Shown piece after piece: positions 36,736 to 51,734 of a DNA stretch of 64,000 nt. The position numbers were made by a program, and so were the translations under genes. The DNA comes from Halichoerus grypus (taxonomy: Eukaryota > Chordata > Mammalia > Carnivora > Phocidae): positions 74,426,283 through 74,490,282 of the forward strand of contig NC_135719.1 in the NCBI RefSeq assembly GCF_964656455.1, read 5' to 3'. The notes below the pieces were generated by a model. The model was given only the letters and a program-made list of their open reading frames with translations. It was not told the origin of the DNA and searched no databases. Within the stretch, counting starts at the first letter, position 1. Each line of letters begins with the position of its first letter.

Positions 36736-39700
36736 TTTTTTTAATTAACTGAAAATCCCATATTGAGCCACTTCTCTGGTACTCAAGGACTGGCTAGTTT
36801 AGTTATCTAACCGTTCACTCTTCTGCTTCCCCTAAAAAGTCTCTGCCTTTCAGGAATTTTATCACTTCCTAACAACCACCAGGTAAGTGGGTAATGGAAC
36901 GGATTGGGAAGAAATGTGTCTTTAGCCTCTTAGTAGTTAATCTACATTTGAAGAGCCCAGAGAAGAGAAGGGTATAAAATAATGGCTAATAGTTTTAAGG
37001 AAAGAGAATCTACACACTCACTCGGTATATGAATAAAGTAACAAAATGGCCTTTTTCAGCCAGCAGACAAGAACTAATTCACTCAAATTATTTTTGGCCA
37101 AAATAATCATCCTGGAGAAGGAGTGAGGCTTGTACATTCATCCTCAATGATGCTGCCTTTACTCAAAATAGAACTTATCTTTAGGGATCACTTTAGAACC
37201 ACTTTATGAGTCACACAAGCAAGTCAACTTCATAGTCACAGCTCGTATCTTAACCAAAATACAGGGTGGCCACCAAGACTAGAAAAACAGACATATAATA
37301 AAAAGTTTATTCATTACTGAATTGCAACACGTGGCAAAATAATTAGGTTTCCAGACCTTGTGGTCACCTGCCCTCTTATTTATCAAACCTCCTGATGTTT
37401 GCCTATCTCCAAATACCGGATCCATTCCCAAAGTCTGTCACTACTGAAGATATTTAAAAGATTGAGCCACATGCTCTGAAAACACCTGCTAATGTGGAAC
37501 CCCAAAAGCACTTTGGTTATCATTAGAATGTGTGTCCAGTAGGAGCCAATATTCGTCCTATCACTTTTTTTTTTTCTTTTTAATGAGTCATTATTTGGTG
37601 GTAATACATGAGAGGGAAGAGGAAAGTTCAGTGATACGTGGACATTAGAAGAGCTAAACGGAAGCCAAGAGACAGTGCCTAATAGCTTGGCAGGCGCTGG
37701 GGGACACTACCTACCAAAACTACCAGCACCTTCCACGGGAGTGCTCAGAGGCACTCATGAGTACATATGGTTAAGAATTAAATTCACACTCTGATTTCAC
37801 ACTCCTTTTCTCGTACTATTACACAGTAAGTTTCAACAATATAACAAGATTTTCCATGTTTTTCTAATCTAAACTAGGAACAACAGCTTTATCACCACAA
37901 GTAAAAAATAAATTTGAGAGCTGTATATCAATAGCAGGCTGAGAGTTTTGGTGTGTGATGTAAGCAAATGATTCAGTGATGCTGTGTGCAGGGCATGGTA
38001 ATGATGAGTCTTCAGAGGGAAGTCTAGAAAAGCCCGTCTGCAGTGCTGTCTGTTTTTGTGATGCTGGAGGCTCTGCAGTGGTTGAATTCATTGGCACCGT
38101 GTATCAGGCAGGATATGAAGATTTTACTCAGAGGGTTAGGGGTTCTAGTCCCAGGGAAGGCCAAAACCAAAGGCCCAGTGGAGACTGTTAAGATAAAGCA
38201 TCTTAACATGAAAAGGAAGTTGAAGACTTTCTACTTTGGAAACTGCCATAATATTTCAGACATATGGCAGGTTGAGTAAATCAAAAAAGAGTCCTCCAGA
38301 AACAACATAGGCAGTTCATGGGATGAATACCCTGTAGCTGCCCAGTTGTAAATCCCCTGAAGGGAAAGTTCACTGGGGCTTAAAAATAGGGTGCAGATGA
38401 CTTCAGGGGGTCCAATTTTGTAGAATGAACATGCCAAAAATCATAAAGGCACCTATTTCACATGATCCGGGTTTGTAAGGATAGTACTAGTTTCCATCTG
38501 AACCATGTGAGCTATATGGCTCAGATTATGAGAAGAAAATGGGGAACAGAAAAAAAAAAAAAAAAAGCCAAATCTCTAATTACAAGCCTGCCTCAATTCT
38601 AGCCGTGGCAGTTTCACACAAAGACCCCCCTTGCAGTCCAAGTTACACTTTCCTGGGGGTAGAACATTTAAAGGTGGTAGCTAGTGTCAACCCTTAATGA
38701 AATCCTGGTTGGTAAGGCCACTCATACTCTAAAAGGAAAACTATTCCTCACCCCGTGGAATGGTAGTACTTCACCATAATTTGCAGTCCAGTAACTGCTG
38801 GAAAGGACCTTTTGATCATTTATATCGGGGACATCAAAACACTGTAGCATTGCTTCCTAAAAATAATAGAAAGAAATTACTTTGAACCACATGAAGCAAA
38901 GCTACTGACCATCTCTCAAGGATTAAAGTCAATAGCTGTGTTAGAATTAATTGAAACTGGCGGGGAGAGGAGACAAAAATAATAACAGATCCAAAACTCT
39001 ATCTACAAATGTTAATAGGCCCGAATTCTTCCGGTATCGAATTTCTTTCACCCAGTTTTACACCAAAGTTTCGTAAACTACGAAAACTCTATTTCAATGC
39101 AAACCGTAACACCACTACCAGCTCTTTTGGTGTAAATGGCATTAGTTAGTATCTTTTGCATGTGGCTGCAGATTTTTATATCACTCTCAAAGTACTTAGT
39201 TAATATTGAAATTTCTACTAAACCAAGCCATAAACAAATCTTCAACTGAAAAGCTCTGTCTACCCCCCTATAATCTGTTACCTGGAAAAAAAGCAGAAGG
39301 TCTCTCTAGCCACCTAATCACCATATCAATGACACATGCCACAGGAGAGAAGCACTAGTTTATTTGATTGATCATGGTAGATAAACTCCAAATAACAGAG
39401 AAATTAACAAATGCTTGACATTTGCTCAACATCCATTATTCTGACACTGCTTTCAGGATTTCAAAGCCTGGGAGTATGCTTAATCAACATTCATATTCCC
39501 TCGTGAGCCACAGGCACCATATTGCACCCCGCCTTCGTACTGATGAAAACTGCATATTGGCCATTTCCAAAATGTTCTGGGACTCCACACAGGGCCCCTT
39601 TTCTCTCTTGTTCCTGCTCTGCAGTTTTCTTTTAAACACTTCCAAGACAAAAGCATCTGCCAGTTTTTCTCTCTAGGGATGTATGCAAAATGAACTTAAC

Positions 39701-40791
39701 AGTTTTAAGGCAGGAGTAACCCTCACATCTAAATTCATTCATAGGACAGAAAAGGGCCTAAGAGGCCTCTCCAGGGACAAAACCCTGCTGAAATTCTCCC
39801 CACACACAACGGTGGGAGTTTTATAAAATCTAAGTCCAGACAATTTCCAATTCAAATGCCCAACATAGCATGACCTTTGTCAGATCTCTGAGCCCAAGAT
39901 GCACCCATGATTTTTTATTCTAACTAGCACAGACATTAGACAGGGCACTACTGCTAAGCAGGAGGTTCAATATTTGCATGCTCTTCTATTGTGAAAATGT
40001 AACAGTGACAGCACTGTGTCAAATTCTTTTCCCTCTAGAACTTTAACTCCGTAGGAGAGGCATGGCTGACAGATGACTCCCCAACATCTGTGTTATGTAC
40101 ACTGCACAGCTGAGGAGCCCCGGATCACTGTCAGAACATCGCAGAGATGACCTGTGCCTTTCTTATGCCTTCTTCTTCTCCCTGCCCACCCCCGCAAACA
40201 TATATATAAATATCTACAATACAAATTGTGCGATTTTTAACAAAATGTAAAAATGGCAAGACAGATTAACATAATTTATAGTCATTAAGCTGTTCATGTA
40301 GCAGCTCAACATATGTTGTATAAATGTCCTATACCGAATAATTTATCAGATCTGACACAGTGCACATCATATTGTTTTATTTAATACACTTACTAAAATT
40401 TCATGGATCAAACATCACTTCTGAAAGCACAGAGAAAGCACTAGAAAATATTTATTCATCTCCCGTGATTTATTTTGATTACCCTTACAGCTACATGATA
40501 AAGTGGAACTCACAAAATTACAAGGTTAAGGTTTACACCGCCATTGCTTCATCTACTAAAATATAACAAATGGCTCCATGTCTGTGTTATATTTTACTTT
40601 CATTTAATGTTAAGTAGTACACTAGGCCAAGCACTTAGCTGCCTACTGAATATTTTAATATTTTTAAATAGGACTTAAACATCCTAACCCAGGGAGTGGG
40701 AGCTTAAGAAACAATCTTAGGAAAGAACAGCAACTCCTTTGTATGGTACTAGACAGAACAGTAGTGGCCAAAATGAAGAAACACACCTTTA

Positions 40792-40991
40792 NNNNNNNNN
40801 NNNNNNNNNNNNNNNNNNNNNNNNNNNNNNNNNNNNNNNNNNNNNNNNNNNNNNNNNNNNNNNNNNNNNNNNNNNNNNNNNNNNNNNNNNNNNNNNNNNN
40901 NNNNNNNNNNNNNNNNNNNNNNNNNNNNNNNNNNNNNNNNNNNNNNNNNNNNNNNNNNNNNNNNNNNNNNNNNNNNNNNNNNNNNNNNNNN
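40792..40991. other. assembly gap (200 N)
   Basis: Exactly 200 undetermined bases. The round number suggests a placeholder, so true length is unknown. Open frames reported across it are artefacts. Confidence 1.
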
Positions 40992-43900
40992 CATAGAAAT
41001 AAGCATTGGCCCATATTAGAAAGTTAGTAGGAATTCACTGACTGCACAAAGGACCACAATACCACAATATCATGGTAGAGCTGGAAGATAAAATGGCAGC
41101 AAAACACATGGCTCCTAACCTTGAGGAATTCACAATCAATCAAATAGAAAGCAAAAGACAGGAACGTATACATTCCAAATGAACAACAACAACAAAATTC
41201 TTAGTGGATCTAAACCAATATTCAAATATTCAAAGGACAAAAAAAAAAGTAGGGGAGGGAACAGGAGAGAGAGAGAGAGAGGGAATTAGACATTGGCACT
41301 CAAGACTCTTATTCATCATCAATTTTCTTTTAAAATGTTTCATCTGGAGACAGGTCTCCCAGGCAAGGAAGATGAGACAAAAAGGAAGATATAAAGATCA
41401 GGGATGGGAGATGAGAGCCTGAAGTAGAAAAGGCCAATATAGCTCTTCAAAAAAATCACAAATGTTCGTTGGCCTGATCACTTTTGAGAGAACCATTAAA
41501 AATTTTACCAGATCAAGTGCCTTGGGAAAGAATACTAAGGAAAAAAATGAAAACAAAAAACAAAATCTGTTTCAATTTCCAATGAACTGTTTGGTTTAAT
41601 GCGGTAAAAAGAGATGAAGACAAGAAAAAGATCTTTCTCAGGAACTAAGTTTTGTTTTCAGTTATAAGCGATAATCACCCCAAGATATCTACAAAATAAT
41701 CATCTTCCCACAAGGATTACTCTCAGGTACCCAAAGGGCCTCCATCTGTTTCAAGGTATAGACACTGCAGTCCAGAAGCAAGGCTTAAGCTTCCCCAAAA
41801 CTTTGCCTTACCACCATCATGTGACAGGCGAGCTGACAGTCAGTGAGATACTTCATGTGCAGTAGAAACCCACGAAGCCATATTATATTGTCTTACAAGT
41901 CGGGCAGCAGAGTGACTCTAGATGAATAACAGGTTACTGCAGGAATACTGAAGGGTCTCTCATACTGCACCCTCAGAAAGGAAAGATAAAGACTATTAAG
42001 TCAAATAGAGTTCAATATAAAAACAGTAAAGCTCCAATCTCACAAAAGAAAAGAATGAATAAGAGGGAAATAACCTTGCTCAGTTTCATGCATGGTGAGA
42101 ACGGCACCTGAAAAATCATCAGTAAAAAACAATTTAACCCTTGCAGCTTTATGTCAGAGCAAAACCACCTCACCCATATTGAAGGGTTTATATGAAGACG
42201 AGCTGTAGCAATAATAGATAGCTTTTAAAATGGGCGGGGAGGGAGGCATGCATCAAAAAAAATTCAACAAGAGTTAATTGAGCGCACTGAAGAAAAGAAC
42301 AACGGGTTTGAGTGTTGCAAATTCTTGCTGGGACCCCTATCATCACCATCACTCTGGTATTTTATTTCTAGACAAGAAATATGTTTTACCTTTCTGAGAT
42401 TATTTTCTGGTTACAAGCCAACCATTATGAACCTTTCAGTGAATCACTGAATAGGGCACTTAAAGGGATAAACAATTATAAAAATAACTCTGTCACAAGT
42501 GCATACATTTTATTTTATTTAGTGATGTAATAAGCTTAGGGGCATATATCAGGTCCAAAATGGTCTTGGTCATTAATTTAAGCAATAAATCATAGGTCTT
42601 GCCAACAATGACGGCAAACAGATGCTAACAAGGAAATGTATTATTTAATATTGCCATGTGTTATAAAAATGTAAGTGTGTTTAAGACATGTCTTAAATTT
42701 TTATAATAATATGCATTTAATACATTACTGTTTTGACACATGCAGGAATCAGATTTATAGGTCCCATTCTGTAGCTTCTTCTTCTGTGAACATGAGAGCA
42801 TATTCTGTATTTTTTTTTTTAAACAAGAGGGGAAACCCTTAAAGTGCATGCTTGCAACAATATCTAATTGGTTGTCTTGCTGTTTTGTAGTAAATAATGT
42901 CAACACTGAAACTCATTAAAAAGAATGAATCTACATGCCGGAATACAAAAATAGAACATTTTAAAATTACAATTTTTAAAGAAACACTATAGTCTAAGAA
43001 GGGCACTCTTTAATCAAGATGACAACTACTTTTTTTCATTCATTTTGAGCTGTTCTCTATGACACCAGACAAAAATATACTAACTTGATTAATGAGTAAA
43101 GTTCAATGTTAAAAAATGTGGAAGTAACTAGGTAAGAAAAATCCTACTTTATATTTATATCTTCACGCAAAAATCCTAAGAATCAAACAGTATCTCAAAA
43201 CACAAACTAATTTAAAATTGAGTCTCTCTATCCAAATTATGCCAAACCATAATATTCACCTTCTAATATTTCCTTTCTGATCAGAAGGCTGACATCTCTT
43301 ACCAGTAGGTTCAACCCTCCTAGGGAAAGGGCCTGTGAGAGAAGGGAATTAGGGTATAAGGAACTAATCAAAAGCCACTTTAAAAAAAAAAAAGAGGAGC
43401 TTTTTTACATCAACAAGATGCCAACTCCGCTAGAAGCATTTTTTATTTGCACATTATTTTGTCTGGGTGTCCTTTTCCATCAGCTCTCCCAACTGCCGAC
43501 ATGGTCTTCCCCCTTTCTTATGTAGGCAAGAGTCCATGCTTTAGAACACTTGAAGAAGCAGTGCTTGGAGTATGGAAACTAAATTTTCTTCATTAAATCT
43601 ACTGAAGCAGATATTAAAAATGCATTTAATATACTGGCGATGGTCGGTGGGCACCGCTGACTGTGACAGGCCGGTTACTGATGATGTGCCGTCAGATGGC
43701 CTTCTCAGCAGGCGCCTGGGTCTCAGGCTGCTGAAGGACAGCAATATCTTCCCTTGTGTGTAAGCTCTATTCATCTCCCAAGTATTTACTAAATCACAGG
43801 CCTCTGCACACATAGCCCACGTTTCAGAGTATGCTAACAAATGATGGATGGCCTCGTCAATTCATTATGTCCTGAAAGCATGGTTTCCTGCCATTCCAAT

Positions 43901-46270
43901 CATCAAACCTCAGTGCTTCAGAGCTGATCAGTCCCAGGGAATATATTTTGCAGGCTCGATTAAAAGAGTAGAAGTTCTTTCCATTAGAGGCTCTGACACT
44001 CTCCCCTCAGCTGTTTGTTGCTTCTAACAATTATTTGGGCAGAATATTCACTAAGTTCAGACAATAGTCAGACAATATAACATTGACAGTTTTTTTTTTC
44101 TGATGTTTGCTAAGATGTAATTTACCTATGACAAAACAGTTGAGATATTTAATAGTGAAATTTGTGTTTTAAAATAATTTTCCTTCTATGTACAGCAAGA
44201 AAAACCTTTAAAATATTTTATATCATGTAATATTCTAATGTAAATGCATTAGTGGATACATTTCAAAGGAACTTTCAAGGGAATAACCCGTCTCTAAATC
44301 ATCTAAACCTTTTAAGACAATAATTCATGAGAGTTCTGTTAATTATAATCTAGATAAAGGTACAAACTACTTAAAAATTCTTCTGACAGTTCCAAAGTTA
44401 GATAATAAGAGTTCAACTTCTCAAAGAAATAAACCTCTTAAAAGAAGATATATTTTCATTTCCAAGGTTATATATGTCAGTTGTCTTTTCTTTAAGCCAT
44501 TAAGAACATTTTTATTTTTAGCTATGGCTTATCTATGGAACAGAAAATAATAGCACACTCATACCTTTCACTCAGAAACAGTAAACTTTATAAATAAACG
44601 GACCAACTTACCACAACTAAACAGATAGCTGAGCTTTGAGGAAATGGGGTAGTGTTAAAGAGCTAAACAACTTGCTATAAATAAGCTCCTGAAAATGCTA
44701 AAAATTAAAAAAAAAAAAAGTGTCATACTCCCATTTAGCCAATAGCTGGGTAGGCTCCGAAGTACCCACAATCAGCATAAGCTCTGCCATTCACCTCAAC
44801 CTTGACCTCAAGATTAAGCTCACTTTTATTGCGCACAAAGGTCACCTGTATTAGGTCAAAATTCAAAGTCCCTTGTCAGAAAAGGTTGATATATTCCAAC
44901 CTTTCCTTCTCCATGCATCAAATTTTTCATGGTAAAGTCATATTCAGCAGACAGTATATTCAGCAATTTATTGTGCCATTGTAATACAGTGCAGAATACA
45001 ATTGTCCAAAAAGCTATAACATGAATAAAATATTTTTCTGACAATGTACCAAATCTAGACTCCTTACACACCCTTAACAGATGAAATAAAACTAACCAAG
45101 TCTGGTTTTCACACTTCAGAAGAGTTATAAGGCATTGTCCTCAAAATACATTCCATAGTACAATTAATGACTTTTCCATTACCTTTGGCTACAGGCACTA
45201 TTTTTCAGAGTATCATTCAAATTTTTAAGTATTATTATATTATTATTATTATTATTAAACACAATGATTTCTAACCAGTTTTAATACCTTTATTCCAATC
45301 TGGTCTAAGTAGCTTAAGTGAAGTGTGAAATAGGTCTAAACCTAAAAGCCTCTCCTCAACCTAGAACCTAGAAGATATGCTCTACAGTAAACAGAATAAA
45401 AAAAGAAGGGGAAGAATTACTATCTTGCCCAATTCATTATTATTCCAACGATATGATCGGCAGAACTGCACAAATAAGATAAATTAAGCAAATTCTTTGC
45501 AGGTAGCATTCTAGGATACACTCTAATTACTAATAACCAAAGCCTTAAGGGGCAATATACCTATCTTCTTTTAAAAGTTTATGCAATTTCTTTGTGTTTA
45601 CCACAAGACCTTTTCATAATCAGTATTAGTAGCATGAATAGATTTTAAGATTGTTTAAAAAGCACTCATTCTTCAAATTTACTAATACCTATATTAAACA
45701 CTAAAACCAGTGTTTACACTCATATTATGATCTGGAGCATCCCACAAAATCTCCATGCCCTGGAAGACTTACACCTGAACTCACATAATTACTGGACTCC
45801 AGCTAGTTCCCGGTGGCAGAACCCTGACTCCAAAACTGGTATTCATCCTAATATCTTTCATAAATTCATAACCACCTTGCTATCAAGGTAGGGCGGGAAT
45901 ATAAAAGTATTCCAGAATATGGAAGTTTATATTTGAAGAGTAATTAGACTCCTTCCTTAAGTATTTAAGAAAATACTTAAAAATTTTCAGGTTTTAACAT
46001 TCTCACTTACCCGGGGCAGGGGGGGGAGAAGAATCAACCTAAACCTACATATCCTCATCTGTCATCCCAAAAAATATCCCATCTTGGTTGCCACTATCAT
46101 CTAAGGACTTTACTGTAATTGACTAAAAGTAGGTATCCTATTATCCTGGGAGTAAATGAAAAACACTTTGGAAACCTAGAAAATAAAGGGGCTGGTTTTA
46201 GGCAAAATTTTTTCAGTTCTGATGTCCTGAGTCTAATTATTATAAGCAAAAATACCATTGCAATGAACAT
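40992..46270. other. intronic DNA, mostly unassigned
   Basis: Contains (GA)n at about 41268-41281 and (ATT)n at about 45233-45256. About 43630-43730 is G+C-richer with several CpGs and a 63-codon frame (43572-43763) opposed by one on the other strand (43541-43840); neither shows a family signature. Confidence 0.4.
45233..45256. repeat. (ATT)n microsatellite
   Basis: Short run of att triplets in AT-rich intron. Confidence 0.8.
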
Positions 46271-46289
46271 CCTTAAATCAATAATGGTA

Positions 46290-46505
46290 ACAATAACAGA
46301 AACAGCAAAAATTTATTCAGCACAGTATTAGGAACTATGCTACTCATTTTATATGTACTACCACATTTCAAGTTCATAACAATCCCATTTTATAAATAAG
46401 GCACCAAGCCATGAAGAAAGTTACCCAAGGTCACCCAGCAAGTAACTCATGAAGCCAGAATTCATATGTCTATTTCCAGAACCAAGCTCTTTAAGCCAAT
46501 TTATA
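46290..46505 (-). repeat. MIR SINE, minus strand
   Basis: Antisense MIR in good order: 'aatttattcagcacagtattaggaactatgc', 'gttcataacaatcccattttataaataaggcaccaagcc', 'gaaagttacccaaggtcacccagcaagtaactc', 'gccagaattcatatgtct'. Frame 46449-46640 begins in it. Confidence 0.85.
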
Positions 46506-46509
46506 AAAC

Positions 46510-49500
46510 TGCCTTTACAACAAAAACCTGAACCACCTTCTGGAGTTCCCAATAATGGGTTTTGCCTCCTATCGATTTATAAAATAATTAACTATAAGCA
46601 GAGAGAGCTAATAAAGCACCCAAGGTCAAGCACAGGCTAAGACAACTCTGCCAAACTCAACACCATTTGGCCAGCCCACTCATGTGGGCCTATCCCCACA
46701 AAGAATTTCTCTTGTTATTCTAAAAGGCACATATTCTTGCCTAGTGTTGTTAATTTTATTATCCATTTGTTTTAGCTATATACTGTCATATTACTTTATT
46801 ACTGACACTTTAAACGTAGAAAAGAAACACATTTGAACATGTGATAATTGAATCTTTATAAAACTGGACAAAATCAAATTATAATCAACTGGGTATCTTC
46901 CCATTTGTTTTTCATTATAATTATAGAGATGCCTTATTTTCTTTTTATACTGGAGTGACCGCCAACCGAAGACATAACAGCTAAGCTTGAAGTTTCTCAA
47001 AAAAATAATTTCTGACATGATAAACCCTCAGGTATACCATTGGAACATTTCCAAATTCCTAGAGAGAGTAAAGAATCGCTGTAATATCCCTAAAGTTAGC
47101 TAATTAATCTATTTCGAAAGGAATCAATTTTCCTTAAATGAGACATATATATGTGGTTTTTTTTCTTTTTTAACCAGGCAACATTTTTCTCAGGTCAGTT
47201 CAATCAAATGTCCATTATGATATATGTCATAATACCAATAATATACTAGGTACTGCTAAGGCTCACAACTGGCATTCTAGTTCCCACATTAACGATGGTA
47301 AGGAAAAAAATATATGTATCCTCTCTTTAGACAAAAAAAAGGGGGGATAGCCCAACAAAAATATTGTAAGAATAAATGAAATACAGATGTAAGCATTTTG
47401 AGTCCTTTTAGAAAAAAAAAGCGATAAAAAAAAAACAGAATAAACTGGGTTAAGAAAATTCTGGAAAAGACATGTTATAGGGCCATAACGTGCAATGCAA
47501 AAGTCTCAAATTGGTGATGGTATGCAGTGGTGAGGGGGGGCTTAAGAAATGCCTTTGGTGGCAGTGGGGAGAGCCCAGGTTTGTCACACGTTAGCCAATT
47601 TCTGTGGTGTAAACACTCCCGCCGTGGCTGATATTAAGCTACTGGACGTGAGGTCACAGTTTGTAGAGTCAGGAAAGGATACTTATCATCAGCTCGCACA
47701 AGCCAGAAAGAGCCTGCTCCAGCACCCGCTGGCTGTGGGCCAAATTCAGCCCACAGACTTGTTCTGTCTGGCCAGGAAACCAGTGGCCCACAGTGTCTTA
47801 AAATTCCAACAAAGTGACAACATTTAAAACTCAGAATATTTCTTCTAAAAAGTGAGATAGAGAGCTGCTTTCTAGAGAATAAAAGACCCGGCGGCACAGG
47901 GCGTAAGGTGGCATAAGGTGGCAGTTGCCACGTTAGTACCCACGACTGTCCTTTCCCTTAGCCACGATCCCAACCAGGCCAGCTTCATTCATTCACTCCT
48001 TGTTGGTACCTGCCTGGCCCCTCAGGAGACAGGAATCTGAGATCTCTAGTTAAAGAGCACAAAGGAAGAGTTTGACCTCCAGATGTGTAACTTTGTTCAA
48101 ATCACCCGGTTGCACTCTTCCTTCGGTTTCTGCGTCGACAACATTAACTGATTTGACTAAATGGTGGCTAACTGGTATCTCAATCCAACCCTCTAGAAGT
48201 CACTGAATCTAAAATAATGAGACAGGTATGCAGGTTCCTCTGAAGAAACTTTTGTGATTTGTGCCGGAAGAGTCTCCAGCATGTCCACCACAGTGCAAAT
48301 AAAAATTCAAACGTTATAAACTGGAGGTTAAATGTATTTTATTTTTACATATGTATTTTAGTTGGCCTCAGGAAATAAGAATCCAGATAATGTTGACTTC
48401 ACCAGTTAAGAAATGATGTTTGTGAGCTATTTGTTACATCTAAACTGTAAGAGTCTGTGGGGTTTTTTAATGCTATACAACGAAGAGTCTCTCTCACAGC
48501 CCCAGTCCATTTACTATCTTAGCTAAATGGGGCTTGAAGTGCAAGTTAATTTCAAATTTTATTAGCTTTCCCTACCAATATTATCAGCAAAAACAAATAG
48601 CAGTGTAATATACCTTGAGCAAAAGATGGTATCAGCTTGGAAGAGTTATAGACAGAAACAAAAAAGAGGAAAAAAAATAAATTGCCAGTCTAATTTCACA
48701 TGTGATTGTATAAAGATGCATTTAAATGACGCTTTACTCTCCCACGTCCCATCTACCAAGAAGGCTATCCCTACAAAGAGCCTTATTCCCCTACTAGTCT
48801 TAAACACCATCCTATAAGGTAGAGAATCTCAGGAGGCTAAGGTGTGGCACAACCATGAGTGACAAACCACAAAGAGATTTCACTCTGTGTTTCTATTCAT
48901 GCTGGCCCTGGAGTTGGGTACCCACAGCGTTCCTACATTAAACATCGCCAGGGTCATCCCCTGACCCTCTGAGAGTGATCACAAATATTCATGACAAACA
49001 TAATTCATGAGTTTGAGGAGTATAAATCTGAATCTTTCATACCACTAGCCTGACTTGGGGAAGACCACATCAATCAGCTACTAAGTGAGCTTAACCAAAC
49101 ACCTGCACCACAAAGCTTTAGACCTTTGCCATCCTCTCTAGTGCTCACTGCATGTTTGGAGATTCCATCAGTCATGAAGTGATAACCCTGGTAAGTATCA
49201 AGGGCGTGCTATGCCTCCTATTTCCTAAAACAGGATAAAGAACAAGATTAGAGTTTACAGCTCATCCTTTCTTGAGCCTGGAGCAAAGGACAAGTCTCAA
49301 CAATAATAAAAATAAATATGTGAGAAATAGATGAGTTATGTTGGAGGGGAGAGAAGGGTGACAACGTACCATGTATTTTTAAGTCTTAGTCTTGTAAATG
49401 ACTACCACTCCCAGGACATCCTCAGAAAAAGCCCAAGCTTCATACAGAATCACTCCAATTAGCAGGTGCCAGCATCTGGTCAGGGAAAGACCCAGTACTT

Positions 49501-51725
49501 ACTTATTTGACTGAATAACAGTATCAAAAAACATGAATCCACTTACTTTTTCCTCTGCTTGTACTGCTTTCTCAGATTCAAAATATTTATTCCCATGGTC
49601 TTCAAGTTATTTCTCTAAGTTTAAAAGTTTTCAAACATTTTAAGCAGCTGAATCTCAATATTGAAAACACATAAAGGAAATAAGGAAATAATTCTTAAGA
49701 TATTTTAACACTTTACTTTGGATAGAAAATTGCAGACCTCTCCATTATCTCAACGATACTTCAGGTGTTTATCAGGTCACGATTTGAATACCAAACATGA
49801 GCTGTAAACTCTAATCTTGTATTTATCCTGTTTTAGGTTAAAAGACAAATAAAAAAACTTTATGCACTGTCCTGAAACCAGAAGGAACAGAAAAGATCAG
49901 CCCTCAGGCAAGAGAAAGCACTTGAAAAAGTTGACAATGTCAATCCTGTCACTGTTCCCTGGCAAGAAGGAAGCTTTGAGTTATGAAGAACTATTAACTC
50001 TTAAATACATTATATCAAGATGCCTCCTGAAAGGGAGGGATGGAAAGAAAGAGGAAAGAAAAGTAGAGGCAGGTATTTAGTACTCCAAAGTGGCCAGGCT
50101 ATTACTGGACCCCAAAGTCCAGTACTAGCTGGACTTCTGACCAGCTATTACTATCTTTAATATACAAGGCACAGACTGCTCCATGCTGGTCTCAAAGCCC
50201 ATGGAGCGAGCAAACCATCCTGGAGCTGGCTGTGTGCTCTGTTCCCCTAAGAAATGGAGACTCGTCGTTCAGTTGGAAGCTGCACCTCAACACCTTTACT
50301 GTGTTCACTGTGTACCAGCTCATGGTAGAAGAAATCTAACAGCAGAAAGAGAGAAAGGCACCTTGAATTAAACATTTGAAAACATTTCCTCTCAGGAAAA
50401 AGCCAACTGAAAATAAAGGAAAATTTATTCTTTACCCATCTCCCATATGATTTTCACACCGGTATATAACTTTTATATGTTAAGGTCACTTTTCCTACTT
50501 AACTCTGGAAAAGTACTTGTATATTGATTGTTTTGTTTTTAAGGAAAATTCAACCAATATGGCAAAACTGCACAAAAGGTGTAATAAAAACATACTGATA
50601 AATTCAGTCAACATTTGCTGAAAGTCAAATAATAAGATATTATTACCCTAAACATCTATTGAACATTTTTCTCCTAGGGAGATAATATAATTCCTCCTTA
50701 TTGTGTCTGTAAACATTCTGATACGAGTTACTACTTAGTAGACTAAAGTTTGATGTCTGAATATAGACTTTAAAATGAAGTTAATAATCTAATAACATGA
50801 AAACTTCCCCCCCTCAAACTAATAAGAAATAGAGTCAGCATGGGTTCTTCTCAAGATAACATTATCTGAGGTTTTCTCCAAATACTCTTTCGTAGAAATT
50901 CAAGCTACTTTTGCAACTATGCAAATCCAAAAAGGCACAGATATCTGATCAAAGCACAAGGTGCCATATCCTTAATAAAATAACCTTCCAGAAGAGTCTT
51001 TAAGGCTAGGTGTACAATGCAACAACAAAATAAAAACCTGAAATCTTATGAAATAAAAAATCATATTTTAAAAGATGACTAAAGGAAATACATGAAATAA
51101 CCATATTCTTTTCTTAGGCCACTTTTTAGGCCAATTTCTTTTCCAATTTGCCCTAAAGACCAAAAAAATACTCCTAGATATATTTCCTAAGTATATGAGT
51201 ACTATTTTTGAAAGTCATGTAAATTCGTTTTATTTCCTTAGCAAAACCACCAAAAGAATTTCCAGCTCAATAAAAGGCTGATTTTTTTCTCCCTTTACAA
51301 GCTATTCTCATTCATTATTCTGGAACTCAGGTGCACCACAACATTATCAAAAGAATAGAAAATTGACCACAAATTGAGAACCAACTATCAATTCAACTGT
51401 AAGAACAAGGCGAATAGGAATAATCTTCCAATTTAAGTAAATCACTACTAATTATAGACTGCAATGTGCTACTGTAATTCTTAAAAATCAGTGCATCTGG
51501 GTTCAAAAGTTTGGTTTTGTTTTTTTCTAAATGACATTATATATTACTATGAAAGATTTAAGACAAGTTTCTGATATCTGGGCCATATTCAACTAATGAT
51601 TAAATCCATGTGTTCAGAGCCATATAATCAACTGATCCGTATCTAAGCAAAATTTTGTTTTATATGTTTCGGAAGGTTAGTACTCAGACATTTCTTCTAC
51701 TATAGGCCAGCTACTAAATCCTAAT
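46510..51725. other. intronic DNA, mostly unassigned
   Basis: No exon or firm mobile element. 47540-47830 is G+C-rich with 'gtgggccaaattcagcccac', reminiscent of hAT/Charlie-type 'gggccaaat..ggccc' text; its frames (47549-47827 +, 47634-47897 -) oppose each other. Elsewhere AT-rich intron with A-runs. Confidence 0.35.
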
Positions 51726-51734
51726 AATAACAAT

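Larger units (their letters stand above)
32280..40791. other. 8.5 kb of intron, mostly unassigned
   Basis: No exon, RNA gene or clear mobile element recognised. Notable simple sequence: pyrimidine-rich tract 34975-35030, TA/GT microsatellite 35600-35680, A-run facing T-run at about 36689-36735, A-runs near 33937 and 38555. About 39000-39180 keeps several CpGs and nested inverted repeats. 37940-38200 has open frames on both strands without a recognised product. Confidence 0.4.

Noticed and set aside
40664..41027. Frames across the N gap
   Set aside because: They consist mainly of undetermined residues.
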